Shown here: piece after piece, positions 11,293-23,039 of the stretch
How positions within the stretch are numbered: position 1 is the first letter of the stretch
Layout: every line of letters begins with the position of its first letter
Assembly (NCBI GenBank): GCA_030141605.1
Contig: JAQGDQ010000893.1
Location: 20,764-76,898, forward strand
Direction of reading: 5' to 3'
Length of the DNA: 56,135 bases
Origin: Tubiluchus corallicola
Taxonomy: Eukaryota; Priapulida; Priapulimorpha; Priapulimorphida; Tubiluchidae
Program-made: the position numbers and the translations under genes
The notes under the pieces: generated by a model
Database searches by the model: none
What the model was told of the DNA's origin: nothing
What the model saw: the letters and a program-made list of their open reading frames with translations, nothing else

Positions 11293-12475
11293 TGTTAGTC
11301 GAAATGTGAAATGACAAATTACAACCAGTGAAGAAGATTTCAAGATTCAAGATTTCAAAATTTCAAGATTTTCTTTAGCCAGCATAATATATAACATTCG
11401 TACAAATACAGACTTGTGTATTTCTGTCAAAAAAATTAAGACTGTAGCTTAATTTCAGTTACGTATATTGATGTTGTGTGGTTGAGGTGAACTGAGGTAA
11501 TACCACCGAGTAAGTCAAAGGCCTTCTCGAGAAGAAACGGGTGAAGAGAAAGAGAAGAGTTGATGAACGAAAGGCAAGAATGGCACGGAGAACAACAGAG
11601 AATTAATTATGTTCCCTAAAAATCTTCCCAAGATCCCTCATATTTATTCTAAAACTTCAGAGATCACTGATTGTACTGTTCAGAGATGTTCTGTACTTTA
11701 GCTACGCTGCACAAAAGCATTAATTGTTATTGTTTTGGTTGATATTGAAGTGCAAGTATAATTGTAAGCATTAATGTAAGTAAAATTGTAAATAACGTTG
11801 TATGTGTAAATGAATTTACTTATTCGCGTTATTTGTTTCGAATTGTTTGTTTCATCCTGCCAACTCAGTTGACGTACGAATATTCCTGAGTGGGGTCCAA
11901 TTAGACCAGAATTTGAAATTTTGTCAGTGAACGAAAAATTGCTGTAACTGTTAATGGGATGTGGAATGTAGAATTTGTGGAAATTAAAAGTCATCTATTA
12001 TATGTTATAGAGTTAATGTCTGCTGAATGCAAATCAAACTGATTGAATATCATCAGTATTATATGCCCATCACGTTCATCGTAAAGAATTTTAAGACAAA
12101 AGAAATCTGCACACAAGGCAAGAAACTATTACAGTGGCTTGTCAGAACTACTAGCGAGCATTAATTCATATGATTCAAACGTAACACTAAATTATAAAAA
12201 AATGATGTACACTCTGTATATGTATATATACAATACGTAGATTGGTTATAGCACTAAAAAGTAACATCAATTTTCACATTTATGATCCAATGATTAGGAC
12301 ATGATACATGTCGGCAGGTGCATGTCTGAGTTTTCAAAGTCAGACATTTCCACATCATCTACAATAGATCACTACGTGGGCCTCTACCGCAAACAATCTA
12401 CCCACTTACGATTGAACAACGTCACCGTATTAGTTGCTTATTGTGGTGCAGCAGCCTAAAATCTACAATACAATC
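11293..12475. other. Non-coding between methyltransferase and second GT31 gene
   Basis: No supported gene. A purine-rich stretch occurs at about 11525-11600. The ORF at 11698-11994 (minus) has no recognisable domain. Confidence 0.5.
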
Positions 12476-15350
12476 ATGCATGTAGACGGAATACGCGGAA
12501 AGGCGGCTTTTATTGGCATATTTGTGTGCACTTCTTTGCTTATTTTAACAGTCTATCATATCACTAACACGAAATATTATGTAAAAGTGACCAATCCGTT
12601 AGAAACTTTTAATAAAAAGAAAATTGTGCTGTTTGTAGGGGTAATGAGCGCGTTGGTTCGTGGGGTAAGACGAGATGCAATCCGCTCCACCTGGATGGAG
12701 TGGTGCGAGAGTTTTGATGACGTCATGTGTCTTTTCTTCGTCGATGTGCAGGATCGGTTTGGCGAAAGACTTAACGATGCGCTGATTGGTCCTTTATATG
12801 ACGAAGCTGCACTTCATAGTGATATTGTAATGGCACAGACACCTAGCGGAATGAATTTTGGTAGAAGACTAACATGGATGATGAAATGGGCTTCTGAAAG
12901 ATATGATTTCAAGTCTTTTCTGCGACTGGATGATGATACGTTTCTTTGCTTGAAGAAATTAAGAAATGAATTAAAGGATTTAAGAATTAATAGGATAAAC
13001 TGGGGATGGAGAAATTGTCCAGAAAATGAGAGTGAGTTATATAAGGCAATTTTTGAAGCATTTTTATGCAATGAAACCAATTTGTTCCAGCAAAATGTGT
13101 GAAATTGTCTTGCATTTTTATAACTTAGTTAGTCAGGCAATAACCCTGTTGATTTTGCACGTAAAAGGTGCATTTCAGTAAAAGACAATGAGAAATTACC
13201 ATTTAAAATCATCAATAAAACTAAATAAGATAACTAATTATTAATGAAAAGATGAATGCATGAAATTTAATTTAATTTCATTAAATGATTTATTATTGAT
13301 TTGATTCGATTCGATTCGATTCGATTCGATTCGATGCGATTCAATTCAATTTAACTCAACTTAACTCAACTCATCTCAACTCAACTCGAACATAAAACTT
13401 GAAACTTGAAACTTGAAACTTGAAACTTTACACTTTCCACTTTACACTTTACACTTTACACTTTACACTTTACACTTTACACTTAACTTAACTTAACTTA
13501 ACTTAACTTAACTTAACTTAACTTAACTTAACTTAACTTAACTTAACTTATATTTAAGTTAGTAACTTATAAGTTATGTTAAGTTAATTTACCGTATTTA
13601 TTCGAGTATAACGCGCAAACTTTTCTACCTAAAAAGAACTCAAAGTTTGGGTGCGCGTTATAAACGAGGGCTGGGGTGACACGCTTAGATGTATCAATAC
13701 ATTATTTGTGCAATGACTCATTAGTAGCAGACTTTGTCAGACCGTGCCATTTCCAAGAATTCTTATTATCCGCTGTGATGTATGATAGTTGATAATTTCC
13801 TCGCCTCGCCCACACTGCAACGTGAGTTAAGCATTGCTTGTTTTGCACAATTACCAATTTCCAGAGTTATAAAGTTTCAATTCAGTGTTCTTTACATTTT
13901 TATTTACCCGGTAGATGGCAACTCTGGGTATCAAGAGAAAACGTTCTGCATTCCTGCCAACTGGGACACTGATGATAAATTGACTCAAGAAGAATGGGAA
14001 CAACTCTTTGGTGTATCTGATGATGAATCGGACTTTGAATGATTTTAAATAAATATTGTTAATTTTATTTCGGTATTGTGTTCATAGTTTACTTTAAGTT
14101 GTCAAAAAGTGATTGCTATCATGGCCGCACGTGTTCAACAACGTTTGTCACTTACAATGCTTGGCCTGAGCCGAGAAAAAGTGAAACAAAATTTTATACC
14201 GATTTTTAATCGAAAATTCGGGGTGCGGGTTATACACGTGTGCACGTTATACTCGAATAAACACAGTAATTTAATTTAATTTGTTTTGATTCGATTCGAC
14301 TCAATTCAATTCAAGTCAAGTCAATTTAATTTACAATAGTCTAATCTAATCAAACCCAATCTAACCTAATCTAATCTAATCTAATTTAATCTAGTCTAGT
14401 CTAACCTAATCTAACCTAACTTAGCTCTAACTCATGTAAATAAATCTGCAATTTAAAAAGATAAAAAAATTAAAGATATAAAGACAAAACAAGAAAAAGA
14501 TCTGAAAACGTCCAAGGACAAAAATCGCCGGACTATAGGGACTTTCAAATAGTATAATTATTCCCTCAAGCAAGATTTACTATAAAAGTAAAAAAAACTT
14601 CAAATTATTTTAACTCACCTGCTGCCACCTAAGGATTGCAAAAAAGTTGTTGTCATGGTTCTTCCACCAGCTATGAAGAACGCGGGCCTCGTGCATAGAA
14701 TATTGCTTATTAAATTCTAAGTTCTTCTGTCTAAATTTATGGAAGCTGTGATGGGAAACTGGAGATTAACTTGGGTTCTCCATTAATATTCAGTGATACA
14801 GTATTATATTACACCATGGAAATTTCTGTGTTATTTAAATTGCATATTACTTAAACATTTTGCTAATGTACTATCTATGGAAAATCTATGTATTGGATTT
14901 TGTGAAACTGTCTGATTCAAGCCAAAAAACTATACTAAAAATACAAATAAACTAAAGACTAATCAAGAAAATTTGAAAATCAATGTTAACTATTTGTTCT
15001 CAAATAAATTTTCTTTTTAAGGACTGAGACAAATGGATGAATTCTTTCTACTTCATTCAATCGACCTCGTCAAAGAAATCCTGTCAGATATTGATGCTGG
15101 CAGGTTACTTTGTGGCAGGTTTGGTGCCCATTCAACTGAAATGTGGCTGGACAAAATGGACAACGTTACTTATTTTGATGACAACGAAAGACTCCTGATG
15201 AGTTTTACGAGTGACACAGTGAAACATCGAAACGCTACAATGTGTGATCGTATTATTGTAGTTCATCAAGTCTTCCCACCTCCCTCAGTACCCAGCAGAC
15301 CAGCTGTAATAAACATGGCGGTGACGCTCTCGTTGCACATGCACGGCTGA
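12476..15350 (+). CDS. GT31 galactosyltransferase-like protein, two exons
   Basis: Exon 1 is 12476-13031 and exon 2 is 15022-15350. Exon 1 encodes a membrane anchor (residues about 11-28), the GT31 strand KIVLFVGVMSA, RRDAIRSTWMEWC, and the D-x-D in FLRLDDDTFLCL, ending after NWGWRNCPENE. Donor GTGAGT starts at 13032 after one base of a codon. The acceptor TTTTTAAG ends at 15021 and exon 2 supplies the missing two bases, so phase is kept. Exon 2 continues with DEFFLLHSIDLVKEIL, EMWLDKMDNVTYFDDNER and CDRIIVVHQVFP, which correspond to the C-terminal GT31 blocks. The spliced product is about 294 residues. The last ~25 residues and the stop lie inside the first unit of the 83-bp array. If not spliced, the frame ends at 13102 without the C-terminal half. 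The GT31 assignment is firm; the acceptor sugar is unknown. Confidence 0.8.
13300..13565. repeat. Chain of 5- and 7-bp microsatellites in the GT31 intron
   Basis: Successive pure runs: (gattc)n, (aactc)n, (gaaactt)n, (tacactt)n and (aactt)n. Each motif looks like a small edit of the previous one. Confidence 0.95.
13592..14266 (+). mobile_element. Short pogo/Tigger-like element with 26-bp inverted repeats
   Basis: The left end CCGTATTTATTCGAGTATAA and the right end (reverse complement CTGTGTTTATTCGAGTATAA) match at 23 of 26 positions. TA flanks both ends (13590-13591 and 14267-14268), as for Tc1/mariner/pogo elements. Inside, an ORF ending at 14042 finishes with WDTDDKLTQEEWEQLFGVSD and an acidic tail, resembling the acidic C-terminus of pogo-like transposases. 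The catalytic domain is missing, so the copy is non-autonomous. It sits inside the intron of the second GT31 gene. Superfamily assignment is tentative; the inverted repeats and TA duplication are clear. Confidence 0.8.
14275..14440. repeat. Pentanucleotide (ctaat/ctaac) microsatellite
   Basis: Degenerate runs of gattc, caagt, ctaat and ctaac pentamers just right of the pogo-like element, continuing the pentamer tract on its left. The element therefore seems to have inserted into one microsatellite field. Confidence 0.9.
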
Positions 15351-16420
15351 GAGTCTTCCCACCTCCCTCAGTACCCAGCAGACCAGCTGTAATAAACATG
15401 GTGGTGACGCCCTCGATGCACATGCACGGCTGAGAGTCTTCCCACCTCCCTCAGTACCCAGCAGACCAGCTGTAATAAACATGGCGGTGACGCTCTCGTT
15501 GCACATGCACGGCTGAGAGTCTTCCCACCTCCCTCAGTACCCAGCAGACCAGCTGTAATAAACATGGTGGTGACGCCCTCGATGCACATGCACGGCTGAG
15601 AGTCTTCCCACCTCCCTCAGTACCCAGCAGACCAGCTGTAATAAACATGGCGGTGACGCTCTCGTTGCACATGCACGGCTGAGAGTCTTCCCACCTCCCT
15701 CAGTACCCAGCAGACCAGCTGTAATAAACATGGTGGTGACGCCCTCGATGCACATGCACGGCTGAGAGTCTTCCCACCTCCCTCAGTACCCAGCAGACCA
15801 GCTGTAATAAACATGGCGGTGACGCTCTCGTTGCACATGCACGGCTGAGAGTCTTCCCACCTCCCTCAGTACCCAGCAGACCAGCTGTAATAAACATGGT
15901 GATGACGCTCTCATTGCACATGCACGGCTGAGAGTCTTCCCACCTCCCTCAGTACCCAGCAGACCAGCTGTAATAAACATGGCGGTGATGCTCTCGTTGC
16001 ACATGCACGGCTGAGAGTCTTCCCACCTCCCTCAGTACCCAGCAGACCAGCTGTAATAAACATGGCAGTGACGCTCTCGTTGCACATGCACGGCTGAGAG
16101 TCTTCCCACCTCCCTCAGTACCAAGCAGACCAGCTGTAATAAACATGGCGGCGACGCTCTCGTTGCACATGCACGGCTGAGAGTCTTCCCACCTCCCTCA
16201 GTACCCAGCAGACCAGCTGTAATAAACATGGTGGTGACGCTCTCATTGCACATGCACGGCTGAGAGTCTTCCCACCTCCCTCAGTACCAAGCAGACCAGC
16301 TGTAATAAACATGGCGGTGATGCTCTCATTGCATAATATGCATGGCTGAGAGTCTTCCCACCTCCCTCAGTACCCAGCAGGCCAGCTGTAATAAACATGG
16401 CGGTGATGCTCCCATTGCAC
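15270..16420 (+). repeat. 83-bp minisatellite starting inside the last codons of the GT31 gene
   Basis: About 14 units, each gtcttcccacctccctcagt, then acccagcagaccagctgtaa, then taaacatgg and cacatgcacggctgaga. Every unit contains AATAAA (in gtaataaac). The first unit is continuous with the GT31 reading frame and provides its stop (TGA at 15348-15350). The period is not a multiple of 3, so minus-strand ORFs of 73 codons recur every 83 bp as artefacts. Confidence 0.95.
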
Positions 16421-16422
16421 AT

Positions 16423-16668
16423 GTGATAATGATAGTGGCAATAACAATGTCATCAACTGAAATAATGATGGTCGCAATAACAATGTCATCAACTGAAATA
16501 ATGATGGTCGCAATAACAATGTCAGCACCTGAAATAATGATAGTGTCAATAACAATTTCAGGAACTGTGACAATGATAGTGGCAATAAACAATGTCAGCA
16601 ACTGTGATAATTATAGTGGCAATAACAATGTCAACAACTTAAACAATGATAGTGGCAGTAACAATGTG
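16423..16668 (+). repeat. 36-bp tandem repeat, about 7 diverged copies
   Basis: Unit aataatgatggtcgcaataa followed by caatgtcatcaactga. It abuts the 83-bp array directly, and copies decay toward the right. Confidence 0.9.
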
Positions 16669-17219
16669 CCACTGATGTTCACAAATTCTACCTTCTGATA
16701 TTTATAATATCAATGTACTAATTACTATTACAATGTATACTTATAATAATGTAAATACTTGTCTATTTCACCTGTGCAAAATCTATAAATGTAAGGGCCG
16801 CATTCTGTTTTCTTAAGTTCAGAGGTTGCTGGAGTTTGAGCACCAGATGGGACTTGTGTCCCCACTGTTTCGGTGCCAGTGTGAGGGTGTGACGAACCCT
16901 ATTTGTAGATTCTCTTTTTCTGTCTTTTATGTTTAGCCAACTATTTGTTCCTTTCCGTAACAAAGATTCTTTCAAACATCAACATTTTAATTTTACAAAA
17001 TTACCAAGTTAGTCAGGATTTTGGACGGATCTTATGCTGATTTTTCAAAGCTGGTCAATGTCTCCCAGTCGTTTGGTTCTCTAATCTCGTTTCCGGTATT
17101 CAAACCGCCATCCATCGCCCTCCGATACCTCTGGTTCGAACTGTCTGAGGTAGTTACCATTCCCTGGCGGCAGGGACCTGACTGGAGAACGATATAGAAC
17201 TGCAAAACTTTTTTGACCC
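16669..17219. other. Non-coding stretch, nothing recognised
   Basis: Unique-looking sequence with no supported gene. Confidence 0.45.
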
Positions 17220-18620
17220 AGCAGTTAGCCTTTAATACCTAGTTTGTACCTGACCTTTTATTAGTGACTTTTAAATTTTCTTTACTCAATTCTGTTTCCT
17301 GTATAATTAGTTTACTTCACCTTCGCTCACAAAGCTGGAATGATTTTAAAGAAATCTTTCAATAGAACAAAACCCCCAGCTTGCCACCCACTTGAGACAT
17401 GCTCTCTGCGCATTGAAGAGGAGGTTGGGGATTTTTAAATGTGTTTAGCCGAGACGCGGTTCACGCCCTGCGCACAGAGAGCGATTTTAATCTTCAATAA
17501 TCTCCCCAGGAATTCGGTAATAATGGAAAAAGCGCAGAAAATAATGACCCCCGCTTTTGACCACTTGTGACATGCTCTCTACACACGAAGAGGAGGTTAG
17601 TTGAAATGTGTTGAGCCGAGACGCGATTCACGCCCTGCGCACAGAGAGGGATTTTAATCTTCAATAATCTCCTCAGGAATTCGGTAATGATGGAAAAAGC
17701 GCAGAAAATAATGACCCCTGCTTTGGACCACTTGATCACAGACAAGCTCTCTGAACACACAAAAAAGCAGCTTAATTATAAATCATGCAAAGTATTTACC
17801 TGAGCGGCAGGTTGTATCCTCGCAAAAAGAAAGATTTTAATCTTCAACAATTTTCAAAAAAGCGCCGATAATGACCACCGCTTTTGACCACTTGATACAT
17901 GCTTTCTGCACACAACAGAGCAGCTTAATAAAAAATCTTGTGTTTTGCGCCCTCCCACTATAGGTAGTTTGCGCCCTCCCCCTAAAAAATATGATAATCT
18001 GGTTGCATCAATCAAGCAAATAAGCTTGATAATAGCATTCTTAATAACATTCTTTTTTTGAACTGGTACAACAGATTCCACTGCATTATTAGCAAAGGTT
18101 AATGGCCAGCCCTGAATATGATTAACTTTCCAAAATAAACACTGAGGTTCCCACTTTAACAACTTTTAACAGAAATAGCATCTTGGCATTTTGTTCGTGG
18201 ACACGAGATTAATGTTTTGTCTAAGAAAAATATTCTTCCCACTGATTTATACTCTTTTCTTTGCCAAATTCTCTGCATTAAGTAAGCGTTAAGTCATCGT
18301 TAAGTGTTAACTGAACTTCATTTAACTTTAGACATGAGTCAAACTTTCTCAAATTGTTTTCCTACTTTTTGTTTCTGGCGCATTTGATTTTAATTAACAA
18401 CAATTCATTCAGTGCTGTGACTAAAATACATAAATGTTAAATTGTCGTTATAATTAGTCTGTGCTTTAAATGAACAAGTTAACAGACTACATTGCTAGGC
18501 CTCTCCATCACAGTAGAATCCCAACGCGCCAGGTCTTCTGTATGTCGTTTTACAGTTGCTATAATAATTTTATCCTATTTTGTAGTAAGCTAAATAGATT
18601 GACTGACGCTTGCATTGTGT
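17220..18620 (+). mobile_element. Dispersed non-coding repeat, copy A
   Basis: Shares blocks with the copies at about 23.0-27.4 (inverted), 41.0-44.0 and 48.6-49.6 kb. Shared blocks include ttagtttacttcaccttcgc, the subrepeat with gattttaatcttcaa and ttttgaccacttgagacatg, a block with ccctgaatatg and aataaacactgaggt, and a right block with ggcctctccatcacagtag. Internal subrepeats occur at about 17400-17940. No coding capacity was seen. Confidence 0.75.
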
Positions 18621-19848
18621 TTAATCTTAACATCAGTAATGCTCAGGAATCTCTGCGTTAATAAAATTAGTCGCAAACCTAACAGCAAGAATTCTGTCAG
18701 CAACAAAACTGGCAAATTGTCTCAGCGAAAATTTTCCCGCGCACTAAAGCTTTTGCATGGAGCACTCAGTATCAGACAATGTAATGGTTAATGGGTTGAT
18801 ACCAGGTGGCATGTGACAAAATCATTGTTTTTATTGTTTTGATCTGTTTAGCACAGTTATCTGAGTCCAGGACTAGTTAATCGAACACAGAAAGTTAAGC
18901 ATGATTTCAGCTGAATAAAATTCTGTGGGTGACAAAGTTTGCAAAATGGCATTTATCGAGGCTGCAGACTGTAGACCGGTCTGTGAGGTGAAAAAAGATG
19001 ACTGGCTGGATACAGCTACTAAACTTTTAGGAATGATTCTTTAGGTCATTCTAACAGCGTTTTGTTCATTTTTATAAAATTTTAAATTTTGGCCCGCTGT
19101 TCCGTGACACTAAATATCACGAAATGGTGCTTATGAGAATGCACTTTGGAGGCTTATAACTCCAAAACGCTTACAGATTAACACTTGGCTACTATTAGCA
19201 AAGACAATTAAGAACCAATACGCAGACATTCATTTGGTAGTACGATCACAGTCTGGTCGTGTGTCTCATCAATGACGATACGGGGTTATGACATCACCAG
19301 CACGCTGTCCCAAATATCATAGGTGCTTTACTCCGAGAAACTAATGGCCGTTTATCCTTTAATAATCATAAAATACATCAACTGACGATAAAAAATGAGA
19401 AATTGATGTGCAGCTTTTTTGTCCAGGCGCTAGTGACCGTCTATCTAACGAATGACGAAATGCATGTAACAGCGAAGAACTCGTAGCGCGAACGTGAAAT
19501 TACGTTTGTGTGGTAATAATTCTTTCACGTGAGTCATTTTTGAAAAAAAATAGTATGTTTTTTTTAATATTTTAAAAAGTAGATTATTTTGACCTGCAGT
19601 TTAAGATTGGGACCGGTTTTGCTTTAAACTACGTAACGATTTGCAGAAGTCTTTCACTCATTGTATGAAATTTGATTTTCGTTTAACTACCATTCTATGT
19701 TTAACTACGTTTTAACATGATTATTGTAAGTTATATGTTGATTTTTTTTCTCTATTATTTGTATAAATGATGTTTTTATTTGCTTTTTAAAAGCTGAGGA
19801 CTTGTGTGCAATTGCATTTAAATATTGAACTTCTACACAGTTAATTTC
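18621..19848. other. Non-coding stretch, nothing recognised
   Basis: Unique-looking DNA. No domain, RNA gene or repeat was identified. Confidence 0.45.
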
Positions 19849-20070
19849 ATGGTTAGCTTTAAATTCCGGTTGTATCATGCCATGCATTGTATCATTGTTG
19901 CAGTGATTTTTGCATTTTGCTGTTTACTTAAAAAACAATGTGCAGCCTATACTAATATTCAATGCAAAGATCACGCCGAACAATGTATAGTCAATACTCA
20001 TTCTCAATGCAAAGATCACGCTAAACAATGTATAGTCAATACTCATTCTCAATGCAAAGATCACGCTTAA
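19849..20070 (+). CDS. Short signal-anchor ORF running into a 45-bp array
   Basis: ATG at 19849 starts a short basic tail (MVSFKFRLYH) and a strongly hydrophobic segment (residues about 13-27, CIIVAVIFAFCCLL) followed by KKQC. This is the layout of a Golgi type II anchor. The frame then enters the 45-bp array, which adds in-frame 15-residue repeats (QCIVNTHSQCKDHAE) until TAA at 20068-20070. It could be the first exon of a lost Golgi enzyme overrun by the array, a small cysteine-rich membrane peptide, or chance. No enzyme domain is present. Confidence 0.3.
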   Translation: MVSFKFRLYHAMHCIIVAVIFAFCCLLKKQCAAYTNIQCKDHAEQCIVNTHSQCKDHAKQCIVNTHSQCKDHA

Positions 20071-21437
20071 CAATGTATAGTCAATACTCATTCTCAATGA
20101 ATAGATCACGCTGAACAATGTATAGTCAATACTCATTCTCAATGCAAAGATCACGCTGAACAATGTATAGTCAATACTCATTCTCAATGAAAAGATCACG
20201 CTGAACAATGTATAGTCAATACTCATTCTCAATGCAAAGATCACGCTGAACAATGTATAGTCAATACTCATTCTCAATGCAAAGATCACGCTGAACAATG
20301 TATAATCAATACTCATTCTCATTGCAAAGGTCACGCCGAGCAATGTATAGTCAATACACATTCTCAATGCAAAGATCATGCCGAAAAATGTATAGTCAAT
20401 ACTCATTCACAATGCGAAGATCACGCTGAACAATGTATAGTCAATACTTATTCACAATGCAAAGATCACGCCGAACAATGTATAGTCAATACTCATTCTC
20501 AATGAATAGATCACGCTGAACAATGTATAGTCAATACTCATTCTCAATGCAAAGATCACGCTGAACAATGTATAGTCAATACTCATTCTCAATGAAAAGA
20601 TCACGCTGAACAATGTATAGTCAATACTCATTCTCAATGCAAAGATCATGCTGAACAATGTATAGTCTATACTCATTCTCTATGCAAAGATCACGCTGAA
20701 CAATGTATAATCAATACTCATTCTCTATGCAAAGATCACGCTGAACAATGTATAGTCAATACTCATTCTCAATGCAAAGATCACGCTGAACAATGTATAG
20801 TCAATACTTATTCACAATGCAAAGATCACGCTGAACAATGTATAGTCAATACTCATTCTCAATGCAAAGATCACGCTGAACAATGTATAGTCAATACTCA
20901 TTCTCTATGCAAAGATCACGCTGAACAATGTATAGTCAATACTCATTCTCAATGCAAAGATCACGCTGAACAATGTATAGTCAATACTTATTCACAATGC
21001 AAAGATCACGCTGAACAATGTGTAGTCAACACTCATTCTCAATGCAAAGATCACGCTGAACAATGTATAGTCAATACTTATTCTCATTGCAAAGGTCACG
21101 CCGAGCAATGTATAGTCAATACTCATTCTCAATGCAAACAACATGCCGAACAATGTATAGTCAATACTCATTCTCAATGCAAAGATCACGCTGAACAATG
21201 TATAATCAATACTCATTCTCTATGCAAAAATTACGCTGAACAATGTATAGTCTATACTCATTCTCTATGCAAAGATCACGCTGAACAATGTATAGTCAAT
21301 ACTTATTCTCAATGCAAAGATCACGCTGAACAATGTATAATCAATACTCATTCTCAATGCAAAGATCACGCTGAACAATGTATAGTCAATACTCATTCTC
21401 AATGCAAAGATCACGCTGAACAATGTATAGTCAATTG
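19938..21437 (+). repeat. 45-bp minisatellite, about 33 copies
   Basis: Unit caatgcaaagatcacgctga then acaatgtatagtcaatactc and attct. The period is divisible by 3, so one plus frame (QCIVNTHSQCKDHAE) and one minus frame (MSIDYTLFSVIFALR) stay open over many units, broken where caatgc becomes caatga. Variants (tatgc for aatgc, acttattc for actcattc) recur in blocks, indicating segmental duplication. Confidence 0.95.
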
Positions 21438-22518
21438 CTGATTTAGTGCTTACTCCAAAGCGTACATTTTATCATTTTATTTTTATTATTTATTTATTAT
21501 TGTATAGAATTTTTATAGTATTATATTGTATTATAGTATTCATTGTATAGAATTGACTAGAAATAGATTTTTCCAAAACAGAGAAAGAAAAATCTGATGT
21601 ATTTTCTGTTTCCATTACTTTTTTGTATGTCAGGTGGCATAGCCATTAAACCGGCTTATTGTGCCAAGGTATTTTACTAAAGCGAACACAGAACTAGCTG
21701 TTGAAATTTAAGAAAGTTGCTCTGATAATGTTGTACTAAATGTCGCAAATATCATACTACATAACACATTATTTATTAAAGTGCAAGATAACAAAAAATG
21801 AAATAGCACAAAAAGAGCATAAAATAGCTTATGTGTAACAGGTATGTCTTCACTAGCCAAAAGCAGATTCATTGACTGCAATTTATTTAAACCACAGATG
21901 AACATCATAGAATATTTTATTAATTCATATATCTTATATATTATATCTTGTAATATCTTCTTGCGCCTATGTGGGATATATTCAAGTTCTATTAACTGTA
22001 CACAAAAAATTATTTTTAGTGATAATTTACCCCTACTATTTACCCCTACCAGAAGCCCCAATATGCGGTTAATTGACCACTCATGAATAAAGCGGAATTT
22101 AATTTCTCAGCACCACAAACCAAACAAACAAAAAGTTTACATAATTTGTAATTAAGCAAATAGGTACGTTTATTACATGGAAACGTCAGAACAAAATTAC
22201 TGTACTCCAGTAAGATGGCAACGTAGTGACTCTCGTTACGTAATCACTACTTAATACTTTTCAGTATGTAATAAAGATTTCACATAACAAATTGTTAAAT
22301 CAAATCTAAGATATCGTGATAGTAAAACAATATTGGTTGAACAAACACACACATTTGCAAACTTAAAACAATGAAAGAACTGAATAACTGAATGAAACAC
22401 ATTTTCTGTAGGGTTTCATAATGTTTCTGATTTCAACGTCCATTAACGTTGTTTAACATTTTGTTTCCTCTACTGCAATTCTCGAAATTCGTTTAGCGGC
22501 AGCGATGGTGGCAGCTCT
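21438..22518. other. Non-coding; isolated end motif of the dispersed repeat at 22081
   Basis: No supported gene. At 22081-22105 tcatgaataaagcggaattt aatttctc closely matches 23061-23085 at the edge of repeat copy B, so it may be a detached terminus of the same family. Confidence 0.45.
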
Positions 22519-22788
22519 TTTCGATGTGGGTCGATTACCTGGTTGAGTGGAATCAGCTCTGGTCGATGAGGGTCGAATACCTGGTTGAGTGGAGACAGCT
22601 CTGGTCGATGAGGGTCGAATACCTGGTTGAGTGGAGTCAGCTCTGGTCGATGTGTGTCGAATACCTGGTTGAGTGGAGACAGCTCTGGTCGATGTGTGTC
22701 GAATACCTGGTTGAGTGGAATCAGCTCTGGTCGATGTGTGTCGAATACCTGGTTGAGTGGAATCAGCTCTGGTCGATGAGGATAGCTC
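22519..22788 (+). repeat. 42-bp minisatellite, 6-7 copies
   Basis: Unit tcgatgtgtgtcgaatacct then ggttgagtggaatcagctct and gg. The period is divisible by 3, so both strands carry open frames (14-residue repeats). These are not supported as genes. Confidence 0.95.
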
Positions 22789-23039
22789 TGTGATAGGCCC
22801 AATTTCAGTTAGTTAGTATAGTTAGTTATAGTACTTCAGCAAACAAAACATAGATGTATAACACATAGATGTGTTCTGCACAATTCTGTAAAGCTTTGGA
22901 TCAGATACGTAGAAAGAAAATCATATTTAGACATAGAAATTTGCGAACTAAAAATTCTTTATTGTGTACAGAAAAAAGTCGTACCGTAAACCTTAAGCTA
23001 AACCTAAACATATGTTTCTCTAGAAAGTCACCTAGTTAG

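Noticed and set aside
13782-14042. Independent 86-codon host gene
   Set aside because: It lies entirely between the inverted repeats of the pogo-like element and has a non-ATG upstream part; best read as a transposase tail.
15285-16312. Series of 73-codon minus ORFs every 83 bp as a gene family
   Set aside because: Same frame-rotating artefact of the 83-bp array.
19924-21216. Minus ORFs repeating MSIDYTLFSVIFALR
   Set aside because: Artefact of the 45-bp array, broken irregularly; no flanking coding sequence.
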